DNA from: an uncultured Oscillospiraceae bacterium
Lineage (GTDB): Bacteria; Bacillota; Clostridia; Oscillospirales; Ruminococcaceae
NCBI GenBank assembly: GCA_934454435.1
Contig: CAKSGA010000006.1
Coordinates: forward strand, 1 to 45,319
Reading direction: 5' to 3'
DNA length: 45,319 bases
Shown here one piece after another: positions 13,843 through 22,050 of this stretch. Positions within the stretch are counted from its first letter, which is position 1, and every line of letters starts with the position of its first letter. A program made the position numbers and the translations under genes. The notes beneath the pieces were generated by a model. That model made no database searches. It was not told where the DNA came from and saw nothing but the letters and a program-made list of their open reading frames with translations.

Positions 13843-15867
13843 TCAGGATTTTGTTTCAGTTCCGGGAGGGAGCATATCGTAGCGTGCAAATTCAGATGTG
13901 AACTCGCCGAGTCCCTGGGTAATCTGACGGAGCGTCAGCGCAAAGTCTGAGAGTTCAGCGACCGGGGCTTCGGCTATGAGCTCGGTCATGCCGTTGTCTG
14001 CTGCGTTCATTCCGAGGACTGACCCCCTGCGCTTGGACAGTACGCTCATTACATCGCCCTGCTTGTCATCGGGAACCAGTATCTTCAGGCTGTCGATGGG
14101 TTCAAGCAGGTAGGGCTGAGCTTCCTTCATACAGTCCTTGAACGCCATGGAAGCTGCCGTCTTGAACGCCATCTCAGAGCTGTCTACAGGGTGATAGCTG
14201 CCATCTATGAGGGTAGCCTTCAGCCTGACTACCGGGAAGCCGCCCACAGAGCCGTGCTCCGCAGCTTCCTGAAGTCCCTTTTCGACTGCCGGGAAGAAGT
14301 TTTTGGGTACGCTGCCGCCGAATATCTTTTCCTCAAACTGCAGCTCATCGCCGTCATAGGGCTCGAATTCTATCTTGACATGTCCATACTGACCGTGGCC
14401 GCCGGACTGCTTCTTGTACTTGCTTTCGATGGTGACTTTTTTGCGGATAGCTTCACGATATGCGATCTTCGGCTCTGACATGACGACGTTCATGCCGAAT
14501 TTGGATTTCAGCTTGGCAGCTGCAACGTCAAGATGCTGATCGCCCAGACCGCCTATCATGCGCTGGTGGGTCTCATGATCGTGCACATATTTCAGGGTGA
14601 GATCCTCTTCAAGAAGCCTGCGTATCGCTGCAGAGAGTTTGCCCTCATCGCCGCCGTCCGCCAGTTTGACTGCACGGAAGTAGCACGCTTCGGGGAACTT
14701 CGTGGGCTCCAGCGCTGCAACAGCTTCAGGAGCGCACAGCGTATCGTTGGTCGCAGCCTCCAGCTTTGCGACAGCCACGATATCGCCAGCAAGGGCTTCG
14801 CTGACTTCCTCCTGCTTCTTGCCCACAAGGCGGAGCAGCTTTCCGACACGGATAGTTTCGCCGTTCGTGGCGTTCACAACAGAAACGCCGGAGGTCAGCC
14901 TGCCCTGAACGACTTTCAGCACGCTGACCTTGCCAACGAACGGGTCTGCGATGGTCTTGAAAACAAGCGCCCTGAGTGGCTTGTTCTCGTCATAGTCCAG
15001 CAGTTCGCCATTGCAGGTTTCCAGCTTGCGTTCGTTGGGGGAGGGGAGCATGGAAACTACAGCGTCCAGCAGCATGTCCACACCGGACAGAGTGTCGTTT
15101 GCGCAGCATACCAGCGGGGTGATGGCTCCGCTGGCAACGCCGTCGTGAATGCCCTTTACAAGCTCCTCATGTGTGAAGTCCTCGCCGCTGAAGAATTTCT
15201 CCATGAACTCCTCGTTGGTCTCAGCAACAGCCTCAGCCATTGAAGCCCGCAGACCTGCGATGCGGTTCTCGGAAGCGGGCATGGGGACTTCGGTGGGAAC
15301 GCCCTTATTGTCGTACTTGTACGCTTTCATCGTGAGAAGATTTATGTACGCCTCGACCGGGCCGTTTTTGTCGTACGGAACGACTATCGGGCACACTGAG
15401 GGTCCGAACACGGTCTTGAGCTGAGTATGTACCTTGTAGAAATCGGAGTTCTCGACTTCCATGCAGGTCACAGCGAGCATTCTCGCCTTGTTCAGACCTG
15501 CTGCGAGGTCGTACGCCTTACGGGTACCGGGGCACACTCCGTCCTTACCATTGACGGTGATTATGACGGACTCAGCCGCACGTATACCCTCGTACATTCC
15601 GCCCAGGAAGTCGAACTGACCCGGGGCGTCGATTATGTTTATCTTGGTGTCCTGCCATGTCGTGGTGGCAAGGGCGGAGTTTATCGAGATCCTCCTGCGT
15701 ATCTCCTCGGGATCGAAATCGCACACGGTGCTGCCCTCGTTGGTGCTGCCCATGCGCTCTGTGAGCCCTGATTTGTACAGCATAGCTTCTGCTAATGCTG
15801 TTTTTCCGCTCCCGCCGTGGCCGGCAAGTAATATGTTTCTGATTTTGTCAGCAGTGAATGCTTTCAT
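13843..15867 (-). CDS. Elongation factor G-like GTPase paralogue
   Basis: A 674-residue translational GTPase related to EF-G, with the G domain, domain II and the C-terminal domains (SGGHGQYGHVKIEFEP in domain IV; PVDSSEMAFKTAASMAFKD). G1 is GHGGSGKT (16-23). Two signature motifs differ from canonical EF-G. G3 reads DAPGQFDF (80-87), so the catalytic His after DxPG is Gln. G4, normally NKMD, reads TCME (134-137). Paralogues of this kind (EF-G-like, type II) exist in many Firmicutes next to a normal fusA in the str operon; here the gene is alone, with its own promoter and terminator. Ribosomal action under special conditions or altered nucleotide handling is inference. Confidence 0.85.
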   Translation of the reverse strand: MKAFTADKIRNILLAGHGGSGKTALAEAMLYKSGLTERMGSTNEGSTVCDFDPEEIRRRISINSALATTTWQDTKINIIDAPGQFDFLGGMYEGIRAAESVIITVNGKDGVCPGTRKAYDLAAGLNKARMLAVTCMEVENSDFYKVHTQLKTVFGPSVCPIVVPYDKNGPVEAYINLLTMKAYKYDNKGVPTEVPMPASENRIAGLRASMAEAVAETNEEFMEKFFSGEDFTHEELVKGIHDGVASGAITPLVCCANDTLSGVDMLLDAVVSMLPSPNERKLETCNGELLDYDENKPLRALVFKTIADPFVGKVSVLKVVQGRLTSGVSVVNATNGETIRVGKLLRLVGKKQEEVSEALAGDIVAVAKLEAATNDTLCAPEAVAALEPTKFPEACYFRAVKLADGGDEGKLSAAIRRLLEEDLTLKYVHDHETHQRMIGGLGDQHLDVAAAKLKSKFGMNVVMSEPKIAYREAIRKKVTIESKYKKQSGGHGQYGHVKIEFEPYDGDELQFEEKIFGGSVPKNFFPAVEKGLQEAAEHGSVGGFPVVRLKATLIDGSYHPVDSSEMAFKTAASMAFKDCMKEAQPYLLEPIDSLKILVPDDKQGDVMSVLSKRRGSVLGMNAADNGMTELIAEAPVAELSDFALTLRQITQGLGEFTSEFARYDMLPPGTETKS

Positions 15868-15925
15868 TGGGTTGACCTCCGGATTAGAATTTGGCAGTCG
15901 GGTGTTCCCGAAACTCCATGCTTAT

Positions 15926-15954
15926 ATTATATAGTAAACTTGTATAAAAATCAA
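15926..15954 (-). promoter_or_regulatory. Promoter of the EF-G-like gene
   Basis: Minus-strand TTGATT, 17-nt spacer, TATAAT, 59 nt before the ATG at 15867. Divergent from the rlmA promoter. Confidence 0.8.
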
Positions 15955-16042
15955 CCGGTTTTGTGAATATTTTTGATATCCAATGTACAAATTCCATATT
16001 CTGTTTTGTGCATTACTGCCAAAAAAGTGCTGAATACAGGTC

Positions 16043-16071
16043 TTGATTATGTGACCGTATTAGTATATAAT
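16043..16071 (+). promoter_or_regulatory. Promoter of rlmA
   Basis: TTGATT, 17-nt spacer, TATAAT, 31 nt upstream of the rlmA ATG. Because the transcript would start near 16078, the longer in-frame reading from 15973 cannot be the translated form. Confidence 0.8.
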
Positions 16072-16101
16072 ATTATAAAACGAACTTATAAGGAGCTTCC
16101 T

Positions 16102-16977
16102 ATGAAAACCGCTGAACTACCAATGACCTGCCCGGTGTGCGGGGAAAAAACCGCAGAGCCTCCGCTTCTCAGACGGGACGGAAACACCCTGCGCTGCCCG
16201 AAGAACCATTGCTTTGACATCTCATCCAAGGGTTACGTGAACCTGCTTCTTCCCCAGCACAAGAACGTAAAGGATCCCGGGGACAGCAAGGAGATGGTAG
16301 CGGCACGGAGGCTGTTCCTTGACAGCGGAGCTTACTCCGGTCTGCGTGAGTGCATCTGCGGGTGTACCGCAAAGTACGCCTCAGAATTCCAGGAGCCGGT
16401 CATGATCGACTGCGGCTGCGGCGAGGGTTATTACACCGTGGGAATGTATGACGCAGTCCCGGGAATGCGGGTCTTTGGCGTGGATATTTCAAAGAACGCC
16501 CTTGCGGCGGCTCACTCAAGGATAAACGGCGGGGGAGCGAAGCGGGATATCTTCTGTGCGGCGGCGAGCGTGTTCCGGCTGCCGTTCAGTGACGGTTCGG
16601 CGGATATGGCGGCGGTGATATTTGCACCGTTCCAGCGGGAGGAACTGCTGCGGGTAGTCAAGCCCGGCGGTGTGATAATAACGGCTATTCCCGGGGAGCG
16701 TCACCTGTTCGGGCTGAAGTCCCTGATATATGACCAGCCCCGGCTGAACGAGGTGAAGCCCTATGACATTCCGGGCATGGAGCTGCTGGAAAAACGGGTG
16801 GTTCAGGAAGAGATCACGCTGACCAGCCAGGAGCTTCTGAACGCCCTGTTTACTATGACGCCGTATTTCTACAAGACCTCACCGAGCGACAGCGACCGTC
16901 TGTACAGCTATTTCGGGACCCATGACAGCTTTGACACCGAGATAGACTTCCAGGTGCTTTGTTACAGGATCATATAA
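16102..16977 (+). CDS. rlmA: 23S rRNA (guanine-N1)-methyltransferase, RlmA family
   Basis: A 291-residue SAM-dependent methyltransferase that modifies a guanine in helix 35 of 23S rRNA (G745 or G748 type). The N-terminal zinc finger is visible as CPVCG ... CPKNHCFD, then SKGYVNLLLPQ, a family hallmark. The SAM motif IDCGCGEGYYT is followed by GVDISKNAL and a motif IV region with FAPFQREELLRVVKPGG. ATG 16102 is chosen because AAGGAGC lies 7 nt upstream and the promoter is at 16043-16071; upstream in-frame codons are AT-rich and noncoding. Relatives are linked to tylosin or mycinamicin resistance, but housekeeping modification is more likely here. Confidence 0.85.
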   Translation: MKTAELPMTCPVCGEKTAEPPLLRRDGNTLRCPKNHCFDISSKGYVNLLLPQHKNVKDPGDSKEMVAARRLFLDSGAYSGLRECICGCTAKYASEFQEPVMIDCGCGEGYYTVGMYDAVPGMRVFGVDISKNALAAAHSRINGGGAKRDIFCAAASVFRLPFSDGSADMAAVIFAPFQREELLRVVKPGGVIITAIPGERHLFGLKSLIYDQPRLNEVKPYDIPGMELLEKRVVQEEITLTSQELLNALFTMTPYFYKTSPSDSDRLYSYFGTHDSFDTEIDFQVLCYRII

Positions 16978-16980
16978 GCA

Positions 16981-17010
16981 ATACAGCCGCCCGAATGGAC
17001 GGCTGTATTT
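16981..17010 (+). terminator. Terminator after rlmA
   Basis: ATACAGCCG pairs with CGGCTGTAT (9 bp), followed by a short T-run. The repeat element at 17010 starts within this T-run. Confidence 0.7.
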
Positions 17011-17142
17011 CAGGCTGTCGATAAAGGCACATCTGCGTCGTCACTCCCCACTGCGACAGGCACAAAGCCTAGTCGCAGTGGGGGTTCCTAGCATCTGCAC
17101 CTTTCTCGGCAGCCTGGGATAGGAACTTTTTCGACACACTGA
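17010..17142. repeat. MITE-like palindromic element (133 bp)
   Basis: Terminal inverted repeats TCAGGCTGTCGATAAA and, reversed, TCAGTGTGTCGAAAAA match at 13 of 16 positions. The interior folds back on itself almost completely: AGGCTG...CAGCCT, AAAGG...CCTTT, TGC...GCA and CCCCACTGCGAC with GTCGCAGTGGGG around a short loop with CACAAAG. No ORF. This looks like a small non-autonomous transposon remnant. A separate hairpin (CCGCATC/GATGCGG) follows at about 17143-17162 and may terminate the GH5 gene. Confidence 0.65.
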
Positions 17143-17188
17143 CCGCATCACTTCCGATGCGGTATTATTATGTGCAGTTGTGGAGATA

Positions 17189-18364
17189 TCATGCATCGTT
17201 CTTCTGCTTCTCGGGTTTGTAGTCGGTGCTGCCGGAGGCTTTTTGCAGGGCTTCTATAAGTCCGGGGGTCGCCCAGGTGAACTCGCTGCGGTCGAACTCG
17301 CTGCCATCGTCCCAGAGGAACGCCGCTATGCCGGAGTCGTTGCAGAGCTTCGTGAGGAGCTCACAGAAGAACACACGGCTGGGCACATCATTCCCAGTGG
17401 TGCCGTATTCCGTTATCATGACCGGAACGCCTTTGTCGGTGAACGCCGTGCGGAGCTGTGAGATCATGTTCTCCATCCATATCTGGTCGGAGTTGCTGCC
17501 CCATTTGTTCTGCACGTTCTCAATGCAGAAAGTCACGGGAATGTAGTAATGAACCGCAAGAATGCATCGTTCTTCCGGGTCGGAGGGCATGCTGAAACGC
17601 TCGTCTGCCGAGCAGATGATGTCGGCGTCATAGCCGGCTATAAGCAGGTGACGCCAGCGGTTGTTCCCGCCGGAGGAGCGCACCGTATCCACGAAAAGCT
17701 GATTTATCTCGTTGAACAGGGCGTAGGAGTCGTCATCAGACACGCCGGTGAAATCTACCTGGCTCATGCTCTCAAACAGGATGCGTTCGTTGTACCCGCC
17801 GAATTTTTCCGCAAGCTGCCGCCAGATTCCCTCATAGCGTGCAAGGACCGTGTCGTGATCGGTCGCAGCGTCCCGCAGCCAGGAACCCTCGGCGCCATCG
17901 CCGTACATCGTGATTATTACGTACATTCCGCAGTCGTAGGCGTAGTTCACCACCTGGGTAACACGGTTGAGCCAGCTCTCGGCTATCGTGCCGTTTTCTT
18001 CAATGTGGTCCTGCCAGCTTATCGGCAGGCGGACCGCATTCACGCCGCTGTCTATCAGCTCTTCAAACATTTTGGCGGTGGCAGGGGGATTTCCAAGCAG
18101 GGTTTCGTTCTTGTCGGGGTCTGAGGTGTCGCCGGGGCTCAGGACATTCTCCAGCGCATGGCCGAGGTTCCAGCCTATGCGGATATTGTCCACCAGCTGC
18201 TGCGAGGTCAGCCCGACCATTGCCGCAGGCGGGTCGCTGCTGTCCTGCACCGCTCCGCTGAATATGGCGTCCGGAGTGAGGGTGCTTGTGGAGGACGTCC
18301 CGCTGACGGAACAGCCGGTGAGCATCAGGATAAGTGCAAGAAGAACGGCGGATATTCTTTTCAT
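17189..18364 (-). CDS. GH5-like lipoprotein with lost catalytic residues (probable pseudo-glycosidase)
   Basis: A 391-residue exported lipoprotein: signal MKRISAVLLALILMLTGC with the lipobox LTGC (Cys18). It then has a Ser/Thr-rich linker and a glycoside hydrolase family 5 barrel: IRIGWNLGHALEN (58-72), AVRLPISW (110-117), HYYIP (272-276), nucleophile region VMITEYGTTG with Glu319, and FLWDDGS. The acid/base motif NEP after FEGM is FESMSQV here (Ser201-Gln202), so the proton donor Glu is Gln. The His-His pair normally in 'IHHD' is MYGD (Tyr154-Gly155). Hydrolysis is therefore doubtful; a surface carbohydrate-binding role is possible. The start at 18364 has GGGAAG upstream; a longer reading from 18430 would begin inside the promoter. 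Confidence 0.82.
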   Translation of the reverse strand: MKRISAVLLALILMLTGCSVSGTSSTSTLTPDAIFSGAVQDSSDPPAAMVGLTSQQLVDNIRIGWNLGHALENVLSPGDTSDPDKNETLLGNPPATAKMFEELIDSGVNAVRLPISWQDHIEENGTIAESWLNRVTQVVNYAYDCGMYVIITMYGDGAEGSWLRDAATDHDTVLARYEGIWRQLAEKFGGYNERILFESMSQVDFTGVSDDDSYALFNEINQLFVDTVRSSGGNNRWRHLLIAGYDADIICSADERFSMPSDPEERCILAVHYYIPVTFCIENVQNKWGSNSDQIWMENMISQLRTAFTDKGVPVMITEYGTTGNDVPSRVFFCELLTKLCNDSGIAAFLWDDGSEFDRSEFTWATPGLIEALQKASGSTDYKPEKQKNDA

Positions 18365-18398
18365 TGCGGCACTTCCCTTCATTGATACATTTGATGAA

Positions 18399-18427
18399 AT
18401 TATATCACAGTTATCATGAATTGTCAA
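18399..18427 (-). promoter_or_regulatory. Promoter of the GH5-like lipoprotein gene
   Basis: Perfect TTGACA, 17-nt spacer, TATAAT on the minus strand, 35 nt from ATG 18364. This excludes the upstream in-frame ATG at 18430. Confidence 0.88.
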
Positions 18428-18540
18428 CAAATATGTTTTGGCGGAGTGTTTACCTTATTATATATATTAACTCAGTTCGGCTTCACAAAATTTTATACAA
18501 AAAAGCCTTTCAAAATTATAAAAAAATATTTCAAAAACAC

Positions 18541-18567
18541 TAAAGTTCAGGAAAAACATGCCGATAT
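18541..18567 (+). promoter_or_regulatory. Sigma-28 (SigD/FliA) flagellin promoter
   Basis: TAAA, exactly 15 nt, then GCCGATAT: 11 of 12 bases of the sigma-28 consensus TAAA-N15-GCCGATAA with ideal spacing. The leader to the flagellin ATG is about 130 nt. Confidence 0.88.
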
Positions 18568-18705
18568 AATATACGTGATAGCTGAAAAGCTAAATCCTGA
18601 AGCCCCAGTGTACATAAGGGCAGACGGGAAATATTACTTTAACCAACCGCTCCGGCAGGAATGAATCCGAATTATGGAGCGTGTAAATTCAAGGAGGATA
18701 TTACT

Positions 18706-20547
18706 ATGGGAATGGTAGTACAGCACAACATGAACGCGCTCAACGCGTACAACAAGCTGAACACAAACGTAGCTGGTCTGAAGAAGTCTTCTGAGAAGCT
18801 TTCTTCCGGTTACAGAATCAACCGTGCAGGCGACGACGCTGCAGGTCTGGCAATTTCTGAGAAGATGAGATCCCAGATCCGTGGCCTCACACAGGCTAAG
18901 AGAAACTCTCAGGACGGCATCTCCATGATCCAGACCTTCGAGGGTGCTACTCAGGAGTCCCACTCCATTCTTCAGAGAATGAAGGAGCTCGCTTCCGAGT
19001 CTGCTAACGGTACATACCAGAACGAAGTTGACCGTGACGCTATCCAGCTCGAGTTCAACCAGCTCAATGATGAGCTCGACCAGATCTCTGATACCGACTT
19101 CAACGGTACTGTAATGCTCAACGGCGGCCAGATGGCTGACGGCACAAAGGCTGTAAACGGCAAGTTCGATTATGAGAACGGCACAAAGGCTTCCACCAAG
19201 CTCGGCAAGAACGACGTAAATGTTGTTGACAGCCAGAAGTGGGACAACACCGATGTTGCTAAGACCGCATGGGCAGCTCTGAACGCTCAGTGGACAAGAA
19301 AACCCGGCGAACCCGGCACAAACGGTCCTGACTCTGTTGACGTAACATTCAAGTACAATGATGCTGACGGTACATGGTCTGCAATCGGTGCTACCAATGG
19401 CGCTGATGCTTCTAAGGTAACAGCTGCAGCTACCAAGGACGGCGGTTTTGGCATCAAGATCAACAATGTTGATGTTGCTAACGTAGTTATCAACCAGGAT
19501 AAGCTCGGCAACGGCGATACCATCACTCTGACTTTCAACAATCCTGCTAACGGTATTTCTGCTCCCACAAACCAGGGCGCTACTGTTACCGATAGCACCA
19601 ATTTTACTCAGGGTACTCAGGGTACAAAGCTCATCGCTGCTGACCTGACTGTAACCAAGGGCGAAATTACTGATGAGCTCATGACTCAGGATATCAATGA
19701 TATGTTTGAGCAGTTAGACGGAGCAACCGTTGAGATGAAGTACACCGATGCAGCAACTGCTAAGGGTGATATGACCATCACTCTTAAGAATGGTACTGTC
19801 CTGAACAACAAGGGCGATGGCAAGGTTACTATCGGTTCTACCACCTTTGTATTTACAGCTACTGATACTGGCTTTGAAATCACTGATGGCGCAAAGAAGC
19901 TGGTAACTCTTGCAGGTGCAAATCAGACAACAGCCACCGATCCTACAAAGGCAGATAAGAAGAACTCTACCGGTTCTATTTCCTATAAGCTTGGCTTTGA
20001 GGATTATGCTTACGATAAAGGCGCTAAGCCCACAATCGAAGTAGCTAAGACCGGCAATGTTTCTAAGTCCAACTCCAACAATGCTGCAACCGCTCCTCTG
20101 ACCTACACCGACCACCTGGTACTCCAGACCGGCGCTAGAACAAAGGATTCCGTTGACTTCACATTCGAGTACAGCACTGACGGCATGGGCGGCCTCAAGG
20201 CTAACATGGACGTTTCCTCCAGAGAGGGCGGTCTGAACACCAAGAGCCTGTCCCTGCTCACTCAGGCAGACGCTAACAACGCTATCGACAAGATCGATAA
20301 CGCTATCAACAAGGTATCCATGGTTCGTGCAACCTTCGGTGCAACCCAGAACAGACTGGAACACAAGATCGAGAACCTGACTACCACAACTGAGAACCTG
20401 ACCGAAGCTGAGTCCGGTATCCGTGACACAGATATGGCTTCTGAGATGCTCAACTACACCAAGTACAATGTACTTCAGCAGGCAGCTCAGTCCATGCTCG
20501 CTCAGGCAAATCAGCAGCCGCAGTCCATTCTCCAGCTCCTCGGCTAA
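18706..20547 (+). CDS. fliC: Flagellin
   Basis: Structural subunit of the flagellar filament, 613 residues, exported by the flagellar type III apparatus (no signal peptide). The N-terminal D0/D1 part is canonical (HNMNALNAYNKLNTN, KLSSGYRINRAGDDAAGLAI, SQDGISMIQTFEGA, ILQRMKELASESANGT), as is the C-terminal coiled coil (NRLEHKIENLTTTTENL, ESGIRDTDMASEML, ILQLLG). Between them is an unusually long variable central region of about 340 residues, rich in Thr, Asn, Lys and Gly, forming the exposed D2/D3 part; typical Firmicutes flagellins have 270-500 residues in total. ATG 18706 follows AAGGAGG; the frame extends upstream to 18661 without meaning. The LQRM and ELNDELDQI segments match the TLR5-recognised region of D1. 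Surface lysines are possible substrates of the convergent FliB. Confidence 0.95.
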   Translation: MGMVVQHNMNALNAYNKLNTNVAGLKKSSEKLSSGYRINRAGDDAAGLAISEKMRSQIRGLTQAKRNSQDGISMIQTFEGATQESHSILQRMKELASESANGTYQNEVDRDAIQLEFNQLNDELDQISDTDFNGTVMLNGGQMADGTKAVNGKFDYENGTKASTKLGKNDVNVVDSQKWDNTDVAKTAWAALNAQWTRKPGEPGTNGPDSVDVTFKYNDADGTWSAIGATNGADASKVTAAATKDGGFGIKINNVDVANVVINQDKLGNGDTITLTFNNPANGISAPTNQGATVTDSTNFTQGTQGTKLIAADLTVTKGEITDELMTQDINDMFEQLDGATVEMKYTDAATAKGDMTITLKNGTVLNNKGDGKVTIGSTTFVFTATDTGFEITDGAKKLVTLAGANQTTATDPTKADKKNSTGSISYKLGFEDYAYDKGAKPTIEVAKTGNVSKSNSNNAATAPLTYTDHLVLQTGARTKDSVDFTFEYSTDGMGGLKANMDVSSREGGLNTKSLSLLTQADANNAIDKIDNAINKVSMVRATFGATQNRLEHKIENLTTTTENLTEAESGIRDTDMASEMLNYTKYNVLQQAAQSMLAQANQQPQSILQLLG

Positions 20548-20599
20548 TCCATTTGGATTTGACGAAGCTGCGTGAAGCAGCGGCATAGGCTAAAACACA

Positions 20600-20633
20600 G
20601 TATCCCCCGCCAGTCGGCGGGGGATATTTTTAT
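20600..20633 (+). terminator. Terminator after flagellin
   Basis: TATCCCCCGCC pairs with GGCGGGGGATA (11 bp) around a tetraloop AGTC and is followed by TTTTTAT. Confidence 0.93.
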
Positions 20634-20640
20634 AATATTT

Positions 20641-20665
20641 TACCCCTGACGAAAAGTCAGGGGCA
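20641..20665 (-). terminator. Terminator after fliB
   Basis: CCCCTGAC pairs with GTCAGGGG; U-rich on the minus strand (TAAAATATT after the stem). The two convergent genes have separate, adjacent terminators. Confidence 0.75.
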
Positions 20666-20673
20666 AATTGTAA

Positions 20674-21846
20674 TTATTTAAGCATAAGCGCAATGAATGC
20701 GGGAGAATTGCAGCCGTTATCTTTTAGAATATCAAGCACTTGCTGAGGAATAGTCAGGAGTTTATGATACATACCACGGACAAAGAAAGAAACCGAGATA
20801 TAAAGCCCGTTAATTACTGCTTTGTCCTGTACAGCGATGGCTGAGCATATAAGTTTGACAGCAGCTATGGTCGAAGCAAAGTAGCAGTAGTTTTCAAAAA
20901 GTGAGAATTCATGGTTGGTTAGTGGAACTTGCCCTTCGAGCAAAAAGTTTAATGCTATATTTCGCATTATATGGGGCTTATCTTTGAGATAGTTGTTTAT
21001 TATAGCTCTGCCCTGTTCCAACAGCTCCGGACTGAGTTTTCCATTGATTTTAAGTGAATCCAGAACATTTGAGCGTTCAAAGGTGTCTACGAGCTTTCCT
21101 ATAAGCCCAAGGCAGATACCATAGTTGGTTTTTGCGTTTTCAAAAGAGGGGACAGATGTCGCATTAAGCTGCGGACGAAGCGCTTTGATGATTTCCGGAA
21201 TGCGGTCTGCTTCTCCTCGCTGTATGTATTGCGTGAGCTTCTGTGCGGCAAGGGCGCCGAGAAGAACTGAGGTTTCTAAGGATCTTTTTGTGTTTCCGAT
21301 TATATCATAGAAAAACTCAAACAGCTCATTGCGGTATTTTAATTCTGGATGCTTCTGGATTTCTGTGGCTGAATCCGGAGCATACTTCACTTCGACATAT
21401 TTTGATTCAAGCGGGGCGCTAAAGAGCTGCATAGATGTTTCGTCTTCGCAAATCATCTTCATTACCTGATAGCAGGATGCGCTGCAGGTGCGGGTCGCAA
21501 TTTCATTGCAGATGAACATGGTTCGGGGATAGGAGGAGCAGGTATAGGACAGGTACTCTTCGCCGAGCTCTCTTTGAATGCGGCAATATCTGTCTGAATC
21601 AAGGAAAGGGCATGCAAATTGATTTTCAGATTCAGTCTTAATTGCCATTACAGTTTCAGAGTCCGGACGCTGAATAAAGCTCGTTTCAATAAGCTGTCGC
21701 AGTTCCGGAGAGCACTCAGCTGATTTCAGCTTCTCGACCTCTTCCTTTGTCCAGTCGATACGCCAGATTGCACAGCAGCTATTAGGACATGAACCGCCCA
21801 TGCAGTGGAAATCCCTATAAAACTTAGGTTGTCTGTAATATGCCAT
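20674..21846 (-). CDS. fliB: Flagellin lysine-N-methylase FliB
   Basis: A 390-residue cytosolic enzyme related to Salmonella FliB, which methylates surface lysines of flagellin. The Cys-rich N-terminus is diagnostic: HCMGGSCPNSCCAIWRIDW (Cys15, 20, 24, 25), then FACPFLDSDRYCRI and LSYTCSSYPR with TRTCSASCYQV. These cysteines are thought to bind an iron-sulfur cluster in the family. The rest is a helical domain of lower conservation. It lies directly convergent to flagellin, which supports the substrate. AT-richer than its neighbours. Start ATG 21846, preceded by GGGAGGT. Confidence 0.88.
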   Translation of the reverse strand: MAYYRQPKFYRDFHCMGGSCPNSCCAIWRIDWTKEEVEKLKSAECSPELRQLIETSFIQRPDSETVMAIKTESENQFACPFLDSDRYCRIQRELGEEYLSYTCSSYPRTMFICNEIATRTCSASCYQVMKMICEDETSMQLFSAPLESKYVEVKYAPDSATEIQKHPELKYRNELFEFFYDIIGNTKRSLETSVLLGALAAQKLTQYIQRGEADRIPEIIKALRPQLNATSVPSFENAKTNYGICLGLIGKLVDTFERSNVLDSLKINGKLSPELLEQGRAIINNYLKDKPHIMRNIALNFLLEGQVPLTNHEFSLFENYCYFASTIAAVKLICSAIAVQDKAVINGLYISVSFFVRGMYHKLLTIPQQVLDILKDNGCNSPAFIALMLK

Positions 21847-21958
21847 GAGTTTTACCTCCCGATATCAATAATATAATCATAGTATACCATAACCTGGTCG
21901 GAATTTCAATACCGCATATCGCAAAAGCGGCTTTTTTTGAAATTTAGGTCATAACATA

Positions 21959-21987
21959 TTGCAATTTGTTCTGAAATGTGGTATGAT
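21959..21987 (+). promoter_or_regulatory. Promoter of the aspartate kinase gene run
   Basis: TTGCAA, 17-nt spacer, TATGAT, 63 nt before the lysC ATG. No other clear promoter is seen until the terminator at 30365, so it may serve all seven following genes. Confidence 0.65.
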
Positions 21988-22050
21988 AAAATATATATGT
22001 GTATTTCAAAGCACAATTCTATATAAATCATATAAGAAAGGGTCAACACT

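Noticed and set aside
15973..16101. N-terminal extension of RlmA
   Set aside because: It would include the promoter boxes at 16043-16071; family proteins start at the zinc finger.
21911..21937. Terminator hairpin with T7 tail before lysC
   Set aside because: Only a 4-5 bp stem and no upstream plus-strand gene that would need it.
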